Shown in pieces: positions 25,022-33,420 of a stretch of 64,000 nt of DNA. Origin of the DNA: Clostridia bacterium (GTDB taxonomy: Bacteria > Bacillota > Clostridia > Oscillospirales > CAG-272); NCBI GenBank assembly GCA_017501245.1, contig JAFVXI010000013.1:81889-145888 (forward strand), written 5' to 3'. The translations under genes and the position numbers were made by a program. Under the pieces are notes generated by a model. That model was given only the letters and a program-made list of their open reading frames with translations, made no database searches and was not told the origin of the DNA. Each line of letters begins with the position of its first letter. Positions within the stretch are counted from its first letter, which is position 1.

Positions 25022-26230
25022 TTAATATATCTGAAGCGAGCTGATGATGTCGCTCATCTTAGCGCCTTCGGCGATAGAGTTATATACGCTCTCGATCCTT
25101 GCGACAAGCTCGGCGTCACCATCTATGCCGCACCAGGTGGAGAGTGCGTGTGCGACACCGTTTTCCTTAGCGTCGTTTCTGATCTCTATCGAGGAGTCGT
25201 CGCCCTCGGGGCCGAAGTGAAGGCCGGCGGCAAGACCCGCAAGAATGTTCATAGGAGCTATGCCGTGCTTTTTGCAAAGGCGGATAGCACCGACGAAGCG
25301 ATCGTTCTCGGAGAGCTTGCGCTTGGTGTCACGGCCGACACGCTCTATCGTGTCGCCGAGGAGCTTGTTTTCAAAGCGGTTGATAAGATTTTCGGAGAAG
25401 CAGAGAAGCTCGTCGAGCGGAACTCCGTATTCCTTAGAGAGCGCACGCGAGGACTCGGTGAGCGCACGGAGCGCCATAAGCTTGACCTCTGCGTCGCCTG
25501 CCGCCTCCCATATGTAGGTGTAGCCCTTGAGAGCACCGAAATAGGACGTCAGGGCGTGGCTCATATTGTGCATAAAGAGCTTGCGGCGAATGAAGAAATC
25601 GAAGGGTGCAAAGGGCACCATATTTTTGATCTCGGGGATCTCGCCCTTAAAGGCGTTCTTATCTACGGGGAGCTCGCAATAGGGCTCTACGCAAACGGCG
25701 AGAGGATTCTGCTCGGAGATCTCCTTAGGCGTTGCGGGAACCATACGGCCGATAGAGGGCTCGACGAGCGCAATATGCGTGTCAAAATACTCGCACTCAG
25801 CCTCGTTAAGATTTTCCTTTACGATAGATGCGAAATACTTGTCAGCCTCGATCATATTTTCGCATATGATGACGTTAAGGGGTGCCTCGACGCCCTTTTC
25901 CATACGGCGGCGAACACCGCCCGCAAAGGGTGCCGCAATAAACTTAAGGATATTAACGCCGACGGCGGTTGCCATAATATCTGCGTCTGCGATCGCCTCG
26001 GCTATCGCCTCGTTATCCCTGCCGTTAATGCCGTGGACGCCCGTGACGGTATATTCCTTATATCCGTCCTTATCGGTCACGTAAACGGGATACTGACCGT
26101 CCGAGTTGAGCTTATCGACGACTGCCATATTTACGTCGATAAAGGAGATGTCGTAGCCCGACATATGGAAGAGCTGACCTATAAATCCGCGGCCGATATT
26201 GCCTGCGCCGTACATAATTGCCTTTTTCAT
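25022..26230 (-). CDS. mtlD: Mannitol-1-phosphate 5-dehydrogenase-like polyol dehydrogenase
   Basis: 402 aa of the long-chain mannitol dehydrogenase family: N-terminal Rossmann motif MYGAGNIGRGFIGQLFHMSG, IDVNMAVVDKLN, then VICENMIEAD, VEPSIGRMVPATP, and the catalytic segment FFIRRKLFMHNMSHALTSYFG with the conserved Lys-x5-His arrangement. It would interconvert mannitol-1-phosphate and fructose-6-phosphate with NAD. No mannitol PTS lies nearby, so the physiological substrate may be another hexitol or hexonate phosphate. Own consensus promoter (26273-26301), divergent from the SorE-like gene. Confidence 0.82.
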   Translation of the reverse strand: MKKAIMYGAGNIGRGFIGQLFHMSGYDISFIDVNMAVVDKLNSDGQYPVYVTDKDGYKEYTVTGVHGINGRDNEAIAEAIADADIMATAVGVNILKFIAAPFAGGVRRRMEKGVEAPLNVIICENMIEADKYFASIVKENLNEAECEYFDTHIALVEPSIGRMVPATPKEISEQNPLAVCVEPYCELPVDKNAFKGEIPEIKNMVPFAPFDFFIRRKLFMHNMSHALTSYFGALKGYTYIWEAAGDAEVKLMALRALTESSRALSKEYGVPLDELLCFSENLINRFENKLLGDTIERVGRDTKRKLSENDRFVGAIRLCKKHGIAPMNILAGLAAGLHFGPEGDDSSIEIRNDAKENGVAHALSTWCGIDGDAELVARIESVYNSIAEGAKMSDIISSLQIY

Positions 26231-26272
26231 AAAATCCGTCCTCTCAAGGGTGCGATAATTTCTTACTCACAC

Positions 26273-26301
26273 ATTATACCACCTCTGATCAAATATTGCA
26301 A
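26273..26301 (-). promoter_or_regulatory. Sigma-A promoter of mtlD-like operon
   Basis: Minus strand: TTGCAA (26301-26296), 17-nt spacer, TATAAT (26278-26273), 42 nt before the ATG at 26230. Confidence 0.7.
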
Positions 26302-26355
26302 GGATATAGCGTGAGAAAATACTTTAAATATATAAGCAATTAATCTTCTATTTTG

Positions 26356-26384
26356 TTGACAATCTCGGGAAAGAATGATATAAT
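26356..26384 (+). promoter_or_regulatory. Perfect consensus promoter of the SorE-like gene
   Basis: TTGACA (26356-26361), 17-nt spacer, TATAAT (26379-26384), 54 nt before the ATG; divergent from the mtlD-like promoter 55 bp away. Confidence 0.85.
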
Positions 26385-26438
26385 TATCGGGAACAAACGG
26401 CATCCGTGCAGCTTTTTTTATTAACAGGAGAAAAAACG

Positions 26439-27701
26439 ATGAAAACAAAAGCAGTCCGCATCTACGGTGCAAACGATATAAGACTTGAGGAGTTTGAGCT
26501 TCCCGCACTCGGCGAGGACGAGATCCTTGCCAGGGTCGTCTCCGACAGCGTATGCATGTCCACCCACAAGGCAGTCCTTCAGGGAGGCGCTCACAAGAGA
26601 GTGCCCGACAACGTAAGCGAGCATCCCACGATCATCGGCCACGAATTCTGCGGCGAGATCATCGAGGTCGGCTCTAAGTGGAAGGATAAATATAAGGCGG
26701 GAGATAAATTTGCGATCCAGCCCGCTCTCGGCTATAAGGGCGGACTCGAGGCGCCCGGCTACTCCTATCAGTTCGTCGGCGGAAACTCGCAGTACGTAGT
26801 TATCCCGAACGAGGTCATGGAGTGCAACTGCCTGCTCCCCTACGACAACGATGCGTATTTCTACGGCTCGCTCGCAGAGCCCATCTCATGCATCGTTGCA
26901 GGCTACCACACGAATTATCACACCAACAATAACACGCATCTTCACACGATGGGAATCATCGAGGGCGGAAACACCATTCTTATGGCGGCGGCAGGTCCTA
27001 TGGGTCTCGGCGCTATCGACTACGCCATCCACTGCGACAGAAAGCCCGCTCTGCTCGTGGTCACCGATATAGACAGCGTGCGCCTTCAGCGTGCGGCATC
27101 CATCATCACCCCCGAGGAGGCAGAGAAGAACGGAGTTAAGCTCGTTTACGTAAACACGAACGAGGTAGACGACGCTCACGCATATCTTATGGAGCTTTCG
27201 GGCGGCAAGGGCTATGACGACGCATTCGTTTACGCACCGGTTAAGCCCGTCATCGAGCTTGCGGACAGCGTGCTCGGCTTCGACGGCTGCCTCAACTTCT
27301 TTGCAGGCCCCACCAATCCCGCCTTCGCAGCGATGTTCAACTTCTATAACGTGCATTACAACTTCACGCACATCTGCGGCAACTCGGGCGGAAACACGGC
27401 CGATATGATAGAGTCCATCGAGATGATGAACTCCGGCAAGCTCAACCCCACCGCTATGATCACTCACGTCGGCGGCCTCGACGCCGTCATCGACACGGTA
27501 ACCAACCTCGACAAGATCCCCGGCGGAAAAAAGCTGATCTACAACTTCATCTCTATGCCCCTCGTGGCACTCGACGAGCTGGCAGAGCTCGGCAAGTCCG
27601 ACCCCTTATATAAGGGCCTTGCGGAGATCGTCGAAAGGCATAACGGACTTTGGAGCGCAGAGGCTGAGAAATTCCTCCTCGCAAACGCAAAGCCGCTTTG
27701 A
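26439..27701 (+). CDS. sorE: Zinc-binding dehydrogenase, L-sorbose-1-phosphate reductase-like
   Basis: 420 aa from ATG 26439 (AGGAG, 8-9 nt spacing); an ATG at 26406 lacks a site. Medium-chain dehydrogenase: TIIGHEFCGEIIEVGSKW (zinc ligands GHE), AGDKFAIQPALGYKGG, YGSLAEPISCIV, and nucleotide-binding AAAGPMGLGAIDYAI. Start MKTKAVRIYGANDIRLEEFE and overall length match SorE-type reductases, which convert a ketose phosphate to a hexitol phosphate with NAD(P)H. Divergence from the mtlD-like gene supports a shared hexitol-phosphate pathway. The structural zinc Cys cluster is not evident, as usual for this branch. Confidence 0.8.
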   Translation: MKTKAVRIYGANDIRLEEFELPALGEDEILARVVSDSVCMSTHKAVLQGGAHKRVPDNVSEHPTIIGHEFCGEIIEVGSKWKDKYKAGDKFAIQPALGYKGGLEAPGYSYQFVGGNSQYVVIPNEVMECNCLLPYDNDAYFYGSLAEPISCIVAGYHTNYHTNNNTHLHTMGIIEGGNTILMAAAGPMGLGAIDYAIHCDRKPALLVVTDIDSVRLQRAASIITPEEAEKNGVKLVYVNTNEVDDAHAYLMELSGGKGYDDAFVYAPVKPVIELADSVLGFDGCLNFFAGPTNPAFAAMFNFYNVHYNFTHICGNSGGNTADMIESIEMMNSGKLNPTAMITHVGGLDAVIDTVTNLDKIPGGKKLIYNFISMPLVALDELAELGKSDPLYKGLAEIVERHNGLWSAEAEKFLLANAKPL

Positions 27702-27723
27702 TCGCGACTCTTCGACGCAAGAT

Positions 27724-27765
27724 AAGAAAGCGTAGCGTGATATCCACGCTACGCTTTCTTTTTTA
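27724..27765 (+). terminator. Strong terminator of the SorE-like gene
   Basis: 16-bp stem AAGAAAGCGTAGCGTG (27724-27739) / complement 27745-27760, loop of 5, followed by T-rich sequence. Confidence 0.9.
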
Positions 27766-27800
27766 TAAAAACACAACTACATTTATAAAAACACAACTAC
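27762..27800. repeat. Tandem direct repeat, two copies of about 20 bp
   Basis: TTTATAAAAACACAACTAC occurs at 27762-27780 and again at 27782-27800, directly after the terminator; probably a local slippage duplication. Confidence 0.8.
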
Positions 27801-27839
27801 AGATCTGACGGACACCGGGCGGCGCTCCTATGGAGAGCG

Positions 27840-28394
27840 TCACTTATCCTCTTTTTCCTCGCCGCGATCGTGGCGGAGCATGCCGATGAAGATGGAGCAG
27901 AGGCTGATCGCCTCGCAGATGATAGCTCCAATCGAGAGATAGTAGATATTATATATCAGCCAGGCAGGCGAGGAAACGAGTCCCGCCTTTCTCACGGCTC
28001 CGGAATCCCCCTTCATAAAGCCGACGGAAAGCGCCGTCATTCCAATAACGGGGAGCACCTCTATCAAGAGGGTTATCGGCTTAGGCTCTACGCCAAAGAC
28101 CGTGAAGGTGAGGATATAAAACGCAACGTAGCAGGCGATAAAGCCGCAGAGCCAGGCGGGGTGCGAGGCGTGCAGCTTTTCCGAGAAGAGGAAGATGACG
28201 GCACGTACGGCGGCTACGAGATTTAATAGACCCCCAACCGTCGCCCCGAGAAGGAAGAAGCTGAGCGAGAAAAGCGCACCGCCGATAAGCTGACAGGCGA
28301 CGAGATGGCTCTCCTTCTTCTGCTGATATGAAATGATGTTGCATCCCATGGCGGCGATGCTGATGATCTGACCTGCAATTTCAAAGCCCGTCAT
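27840..28394 (-). CDS. YgjV-family inner membrane protein
   Basis: 184 aa with about six short membrane segments. N-terminal MTGFEIAGQIISIAAMGCNI followed by ISYQQKKESHLVACQLIGG is the YgjV (Imp-YgjV) signature, with Gln-Lys-rich loop and then LLGATVGGLLNLVAAVRAVIF. Function of the family is unknown. Charged tail HDRGEEKEDK. Monocistronic by spacing. Confidence 0.82.
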   Translation of the reverse strand: MTGFEIAGQIISIAAMGCNIISYQQKKESHLVACQLIGGALFSLSFFLLGATVGGLLNLVAAVRAVIFLFSEKLHASHPAWLCGFIACYVAFYILTFTVFGVEPKPITLLIEVLPVIGMTALSVGFMKGDSGAVRKAGLVSSPAWLIYNIYYLSIGAIICEAISLCSIFIGMLRHDRGEEKEDK

Positions 28395-28502
28395 ATTTTT
28401 TCACCTCGCGATAGGAGCTGCCTCGGGGCATCTCCTTTTTTTCTACGCTATATGATAGCACAAAGCCCAAAAGATTTCAAGCGTAAAAACAAAATCCCCT
28501 CC

Positions 28503-29744
28503 TCACCAATACAGCTCCCATTCGGGATCAAGCATCCTGTGCAGCGCCTCCATATAGAAATAATCCCCCCAAATATTCATCTCGTCGACGCCGAGATCCG
28601 CAGGCTTTGAGTAGGTTGCGTGTAAGAGGAGACCGTTTGCCTTGGGCAGATCCTTCGTCAGATAGCCGTCGATAAGAGAGTTCATTATCCTCTTTGCGGC
28701 GTCTATGCATTTCTGCCTGTACGGATCGCTCGCATCAAGGTGCTTGACGCCCTCGAGGATGGCGCACAGCGCAATAGCCGCACTTGAGGAATCCCTCGGC
28801 TCATCCCCCGAGGTGAAGGAAAGATCCCAATAGGCGACGCCATCATCGGGAAGATGCTCTATATAATAATCGAGTGTTTTCTTAAAGGTATCGAGCGCAG
28901 ATGCATCATTTATGTAAATATAGGTTAGCAAAGGACCGTACATACCCCATGCTTGACCTCTCGACCAGGTCGAATCGTCGCTAGCTCCCTGAGCAGTGAC
29001 ACCACGAAGCGGCTCGCCGGTCTCCTTGTCGAAATAGTAGGTATGATAGGTGCTGCCGTCCTCACGGTACAAGACAGATACGGTCGTTTTAAAATGCTCG
29101 TAGGCGGCGTCACGGTATTTTGGATCGCCGGTTTCCTCCGACGCCCAATAGAGGAGGGGGATATTCATAAGACAGTCGACGATGAGGCGATAGTTGTCCT
29201 CCGCACCTACGTCGCCCCACGCCTGGATAAAGCCGGCATCCTTGTGGAACCTCGTCAGAAGATGATCGGCAGCCAGAATAGCCGCCTCCCTCGCAACCTC
29301 GTCCCCCGTCAGCTTGTACGCCGCAACGCAGGACGGCGTGTAGACGAAGCCCATATCGTGGTGATTGACGCCAAGCTTATTCGCTATCCTTTCGTGATAG
29401 GAGGCGATCTGAGAGGAGGCGACGCTCTTGTATTTTTCATCCCCCGTCAGCTCGTAGGCGTGCCAGAGTATGCCCGTCCAGAAGCCTGTGTTCCAGCCAC
29501 CGGTGTTTGAAACGGGGCTGTATACGTTGTTCGTGCTGCTGTGCGAGGGATATTTATCCGTAAACGTGGGGAGCGCATAGTCTATCTTTTTGATTGCCTC
29601 CCCGAGGGCGTATTCGAGCTTTTCGCGAGTAAGCTCGGAGCCCTTAGGGAACTTCTCCGCAGGAACGCCTCCTACGCAAGAGGTCAAAAGAAGATTAAAC
29701 AACAGTATGATCACAGCAAATACGGCTAAGGCTTTTCTTTTCAT
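28503..29744 (-). CDS. GH88 family unsaturated glycuronyl hydrolase lipoprotein
   Basis: 413 aa from ATG 29744 (GGAGG 4 nt upstream); the frame's earlier ATG at 29792 has no site. Lipobox LLLTSC (Cys about 24), then an (alpha/alpha)6 barrel with GWNTGFWTGILWHAYELTGD, HHDMGFVYTPSC, RLIVDCLMNIPLLYWASE, WSRGQAWGMYG and YWDLSFTSGDEPRDSSSAAI. The Asp residues in HHDMGF and IVDCLMN match the GH88 catalytic pair. GH88 enzymes remove the 4,5-unsaturated uronate left by polysaccharide lyases on glycosaminoglycans, ulvans or similar. A surface lipoprotein location is unusual and suggests exo-acting trimming. No lyase lies in the window. Confidence 0.9.
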   Translation of the reverse strand: MKRKALAVFAVIILLFNLLLTSCVGGVPAEKFPKGSELTREKLEYALGEAIKKIDYALPTFTDKYPSHSSTNNVYSPVSNTGGWNTGFWTGILWHAYELTGDEKYKSVASSQIASYHERIANKLGVNHHDMGFVYTPSCVAAYKLTGDEVAREAAILAADHLLTRFHKDAGFIQAWGDVGAEDNYRLIVDCLMNIPLLYWASEETGDPKYRDAAYEHFKTTVSVLYREDGSTYHTYYFDKETGEPLRGVTAQGASDDSTWSRGQAWGMYGPLLTYIYINDASALDTFKKTLDYYIEHLPDDGVAYWDLSFTSGDEPRDSSSAAIALCAILEGVKHLDASDPYRQKCIDAAKRIMNSLIDGYLTKDLPKANGLLLHATYSKPADLGVDEMNIWGDYFYMEALHRMLDPEWELYW

Positions 29745-30149
29745 TAGTCCTCCTAACCGATCGAGATTTAATCCTCGATCGGCAAAAAACACACCAACGC
29801 GGCTTATATATGTAAATATTTATTGTCATATTCATTATCTTGTGGCGCTAATTCAGTACGTCGAGCCGTCAGGCCGGCTTGCTAAAAAAATGCCAAGACG
29901 CAAGATCCGCACTCTCGTCGCGGCAGGCAAACCGCCGCTTAACAAGCCGCCTATAAGCATTATATCACTTTTTTCTTTTGTGGGCAACAGGTTTCATAAA
30001 GCCTCGCCGCACCCCAAAAAACGAACTCGGCAGGACGTTGAGCTGCCGCTTTAGTGGGTCTGATCCTTTTCCGTTCTTTTGCTCCGGCGATATTTACTTT
30101 TCAGAAAAAGGGTGGTATAATTAATAATCATCTGTGGAAGAGGTCGGAT
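29745..30149. other. Divergent intergenic region
   Basis: About 405 bp between the divergent GH88 and MBOAT genes. It has the MBOAT promoter candidate (30093-30121). The minus-strand promoter for GH88 is not clear (an ATGACA/TATAAG pair near 29812-29838 has a short 15-nt spacer). No gene or repeat seen. Confidence 0.5.
30093..30121 (+). promoter_or_regulatory. Candidate promoter for the O-acetylation operon
   Basis: TTTACT (30093-30098), 17-nt spacer, TATAAT (30116-30121), 28 nt before ATG 30150. Confidence 0.55.
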
Positions 30150-31571
30150 ATGCTTTTTACCAGCAACGTGTTCGTGCAGTTTTTCCTGCCGCTATTGTTA
30201 GTCTGTTACTTTTTAATACCTAAGCTCGGTATAATGGGTAAGAATGCCGTACTGCTCGTTTTCAGCCTTGCTTTCTATGCATTTGGCGGCGTGGGTCACT
30301 TTTTCCTTCTCGTCGGCTCGGTGGCTTTGAACTACGTCGGCGGGCTTTGCGTTGGGCTATGCGAGAGACAGGGAATCAGAAGGCTCGGGCTATGGATGAC
30401 CGTAGCTATCAACCTCGCCCTGATAGGCGTATTTAAATATGCAGGCTTTGCAACGGGCATACTCAAGGATCTCGGCATACTTGGGGAGGCGGTGGAAATT
30501 GCCCTGCCTATAGGCATTTCCTTCTTCACCTTCCAGGGCATGAGCTACGTCATCGACGTCTATCGCCATGACACGCCTGTTCAGAAAAATCCGTTGAACG
30601 TAGCCCTCTATATATCACTCTTCCCTCAGCTGGTGGCAGGCCCCATAGTGCGCTACACCGACATTGAAGGAGAGATCATCGACAGAAAGCACAGTGTTGC
30701 CCTCGTTACCGCAGGGCTCGTGCGCTTTATGCTCGGATTTGGCAAAAAGATGCTGATTGCAAACCCTATGGGCAGGATTGCCGACGATGCCTTCGCCCTC
30801 GTTGGCACCGAGCTATTGACAACTCCTCTCGCCTGGGTTGGCGCTATCGCATACGCTATGCAGATCTACTTCGACTTCTCGGCATACTCGGATATGGCGA
30901 TCGGCCTCGGAAAGATATTCGGCTTCCACTTCAACGAAAACTTCAATTATCCTTATATAGCCTCATCGGTTACGGATTTCTGGCGCAGATGGCACATCTC
31001 GCTATCCACCTGGTTCAGGGATTACGTATATATCCCCCTCGGCGGAAACCGCTGCGGCGTTGCAAGGCAGATATTCAATCTTGCCATCGTCTGGCTGCTG
31101 ACCGGTTTATGGCACGGCGCATCCTGGAGCTTTATCGCCTGGGGCGCTTATTACGGCGTGCTGCTGATACTCGAAAAGTTCGTTTTGAAAAAGCTGCTCG
31201 ATCGGATACCAAAATGGATAAGACATATATCCACGATGCTGATAGTTATCATCGGTTGGGTGTTCTTCCGTGCGCTCACGCTCTCTGACGGTGTGGAATA
31301 TCTCGGCGTTATGTTCGGCATGGGTTCCGTCGATCCCGCCTCGAGCGTATATTATCTGCATCAGTACGCACCCGAATTTATCCTCGCATTTATCGGCATA
31401 TTCCCGCTTAAGAACGTTATCGCAGGACTGCTCGAAAAGCACAAAGAGAAAAAGGCTGTTTTCATCTTCTCGGAGATAGCGCCCAAGGTCTTTGCCGTTT
31501 GCGTCTTTTTCCTTTCGTATATGTCGCTCGTTTCGGGCAGCTTCAACCCCTTTATTTATTTCCAGTTCTGA
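30150..31571 (+). CDS. MBOAT-family membrane O-acyltransferase (AlgI/DltB-like)
   Basis: 473 aa from ATG 30150; an earlier in-frame ATG at 30054 adds a non-family leader. About 10-12 membrane segments. MBOAT/AlgI signatures: LPIGISFFTFQGMSYVIDVYR, LFPQLVAGPIVRY, YFDFSAYSDMAIGLGKIFGF, FWRRWHISLSTWFRDYVYIP, and WLLTGLWHGASWSFIAWG carrying the catalytic His. These proteins move an acetyl group across the membrane to acetylate an exported polysaccharide or wall polymer. Followed 15 nt later by its usual extracytoplasmic partner. Confidence 0.93.
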   Translation: MLFTSNVFVQFFLPLLLVCYFLIPKLGIMGKNAVLLVFSLAFYAFGGVGHFFLLVGSVALNYVGGLCVGLCERQGIRRLGLWMTVAINLALIGVFKYAGFATGILKDLGILGEAVEIALPIGISFFTFQGMSYVIDVYRHDTPVQKNPLNVALYISLFPQLVAGPIVRYTDIEGEIIDRKHSVALVTAGLVRFMLGFGKKMLIANPMGRIADDAFALVGTELLTTPLAWVGAIAYAMQIYFDFSAYSDMAIGLGKIFGFHFNENFNYPYIASSVTDFWRRWHISLSTWFRDYVYIPLGGNRCGVARQIFNLAIVWLLTGLWHGASWSFIAWGAYYGVLLILEKFVLKKLLDRIPKWIRHISTMLIVIIGWVFFRALTLSDGVEYLGVMFGMGSVDPASSVYYLHQYAPEFILAFIGIFPLKNVIAGLLEKHKEKKAVFIFSEIAPKVFAVCVFFLSYMSLVSGSFNPFIYFQF

Positions 31572-31586
31572 GAAGGAGGATAAACC

Positions 31587-32780
31587 GTGAATAAGGAAAA
31601 ATTTGCTCATAGATCCTCCCTCGTGCTGATCGCCGTTTTCTGCGTGATCCTGGCGCTGGCAATGCTCAGCGGCTTTATACTGACGGATGATCAATACTCC
31701 TTTTATGAGAACAGAAATCTCGCCGCATTTCCCGAGCTGACCCTTGACGGGGTTATGGACGGAAGCTATTTCACCGCTCTTGACACCTATATCAAGGAGC
31801 GCTCGGCAGCAAGGGAGGGCTTCCTTAGATTGTCCACCTTTATTGATCTCTACCTGCTCCGCCGCCCCGTTGTCAACGACGTCGTAATAACGAGGGACAC
31901 ACTGCTTCCTTTTAATGATTTTGAGGTTGTTAGCGACTATAATGTAAACTATTATTCACAAGAGATAGCAAACAACCTTAAATCTCATACCGATCTTGTA
32001 GAATCCTACGGTGGAAGCTTTTATTACGTGGCTGTGCCCTGCCAATACGTTTGCAAGAGTGGCGACTACCCCTGGTATCTCAACAACCGCTCGGAATACA
32101 CCGAGGCTACGAGAGCAGCCCTCTTTCCGATGCTGGAGGAGGCGGGCATTGAATATATCGATATGCTGAGATATTGCGAGGAAAACGACTACCCCGACAG
32201 CTACTCGTCAAACATCGATAACCACTTCAGCATCACGGGCGGCTATGCGACCTACCTTGAGATAATCGAGCGCATCAACTCGGACGGTAAGTTTTCGCTT
32301 GATCCGCTGACCGAGGGTGAGTACAGCTATTCCGAGGTGGAGAAGAGATATCTAGGCTCACGAACGAGAAAGATCTTTGATATGTGGGATATCACCGAGC
32401 CGATAGGAATTATGACGGTAGACGAGGATATTCCCTTCACCAGATATAACTGGGGCTCGGAGGGGGCATCCACCGTTTATCATATCCCGGGCGAGGACGA
32501 GCAGTACGCCACCTACGGCGTATATATGGGCGGCGACATCTCCGAAACGGTGATCAAAACCGAACGCCCCGATCTGCCCTCCATACTCGTCTACGGCGAT
32601 AGCTTTACAAACGCCGTGGAATCACTGATATGGTATAACTTTGACACTATGTATTCGCTTGATCTGAGGCATTACGACGAGATGGATCTCGAGAGCTATA
32701 TAGAAAAATTCAAGCCCGATATCGTCGTTTGCATAAGAGACTACCAGGCGCTTCTTTCGCCTTGGTATAACGGTCAGTGA
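31587..32780 (+). CDS. DHHW/AlgX-like SGNH-type extracytoplasmic acetylation partner
   Basis: 397 aa with GGAGG ribosome site. One N-terminal membrane anchor (about 11-33), then an extracellular domain with YSFYENRNLAAFPELTLDG (start motif of the DHHW family), DNHFSITGGYATYLEI (the D-x-H-F catalytic stretch) and SILVYGDSFTNAVES (GDS serine block). By analogy with AlgJ/AlgX and WssI, it receives the acetyl group from the MBOAT and places it on the polymer. The target polymer cannot be named from this window. Confidence 0.88.
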   Translation: MNKEKFAHRSSLVLIAVFCVILALAMLSGFILTDDQYSFYENRNLAAFPELTLDGVMDGSYFTALDTYIKERSAAREGFLRLSTFIDLYLLRRPVVNDVVITRDTLLPFNDFEVVSDYNVNYYSQEIANNLKSHTDLVESYGGSFYYVAVPCQYVCKSGDYPWYLNNRSEYTEATRAALFPMLEEAGIEYIDMLRYCEENDYPDSYSSNIDNHFSITGGYATYLEIIERINSDGKFSLDPLTEGEYSYSEVEKRYLGSRTRKIFDMWDITEPIGIMTVDEDIPFTRYNWGSEGASTVYHIPGEDEQYATYGVYMGGDISETVIKTERPDLPSILVYGDSFTNAVESLIWYNFDTMYSLDLRHYDEMDLESYIEKFKPDIVVCIRDYQALLSPWYNGQ

Positions 32781-32796
32781 GCCGTGGGCGATCAGC

Positions 32797-32956
32797 CATA
32801 TAAAGCTCGGGCGACATAGATATCAAGCTGCAAGGCTCGGGCGGCATCGTATATCAACCCGCAAAGCTCATACGACATGAATATCAAGCTACAAAGCTCA
32901 TACGACATGAATATCAAGCTACAAAGCTCATACGACATGGATATCAAGCTACAAAG
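32797..32956. repeat. Tandem array with 30-bp period, about five units
   Basis: Units beginning CAAGCT at 32824, 32855, 32885, 32915 and 32945 (partial), preceded by a divergent half unit from about 32797. The units at 32885 and 32915 are identical except for one base; the first ones are degenerate. Core CAAAGCTCATACGACATG. There are no unique spacers, so it is not CRISPR. The stretch 32957-33302 after it carries no gene or motif I can support beyond AT-rich sequence before the tRNA. Confidence 0.9.
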
Positions 32957-33302
32957 CGCCGCTCTGTAAGACGTGATCAAGCAGATCATATCGGAGCGGT
33001 GCTTTGCTAAAAGTAAAACGGCACATTATTACAGCACAATATAACGGCCGGAAATCGGACGGGGCAAGATCCTCCTATCCTACCCCGACAAACGGCATCC
33101 CTCTACGTGATACGACAGCCCGCATTTTGCCATCCCGAACAGACCGTCGAAAAAACACGATAAACAGCCCTCTAATTTATCATTTGTTAATATATCGTTC
33201 ACACTTTGTTAATCAATATCTGCTACAATATACTAGCGTATTGTCAAGTGGCGTACAAGATGCGTAAATCGTCCACCTTCTTACGCAAAAAACATTAATT
33301 AC

Positions 33303-33379
33303 GGACCATTAGCTCAGTTGGTTAGAGCTACCGGCTCATAACCGGTCGGTCCAAGGTTCGAGTCCTTGATGGTCCACCA
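33303..33379 (+). tRNA. tRNA with CAU anticodon (Met elongator or Ile2), CCA encoded
   Basis: A 77-nt cloverleaf: acceptor GGACCAT (33303-33309) pairs with ATGGTCC (33369-33375), discriminator A, CCA encoded. D arm GCTCAGTTGGTTAGAGC, anticodon stem ACCGG/CCGGT around loop CTCATAA (anticodon CAT, about 33336-33338), T arm CAAGG TTCGAGT CCTTG. CAU can be elongator Met or lysidine-modified Ile2; I cannot decide without comparing to other tRNAs of the genome. A T-rich hairpin terminates it directly. Its 3' half recurs at 33602. Confidence 0.95.
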
Positions 33380-33420
33380 ACAAAAGAGAGATAGCCCTCG
33401 TGGTTATCTCTCTTTTGTTT
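33380..33420 (+). terminator. Terminator directly after the tRNA
   Basis: 15-bp stem AACAAAAGAGAGATA (33379-33393) / complement 33405-33419 with T-rich right arm; begins at the last base of the tRNA. Confidence 0.8.

Noticed and set aside
32797-32956. Possible CRISPR array
   Set aside because: The 30-bp units are contiguous with no unique spacers, there are no cas genes, and the units decay progressively; it is a plain tandem repeat.
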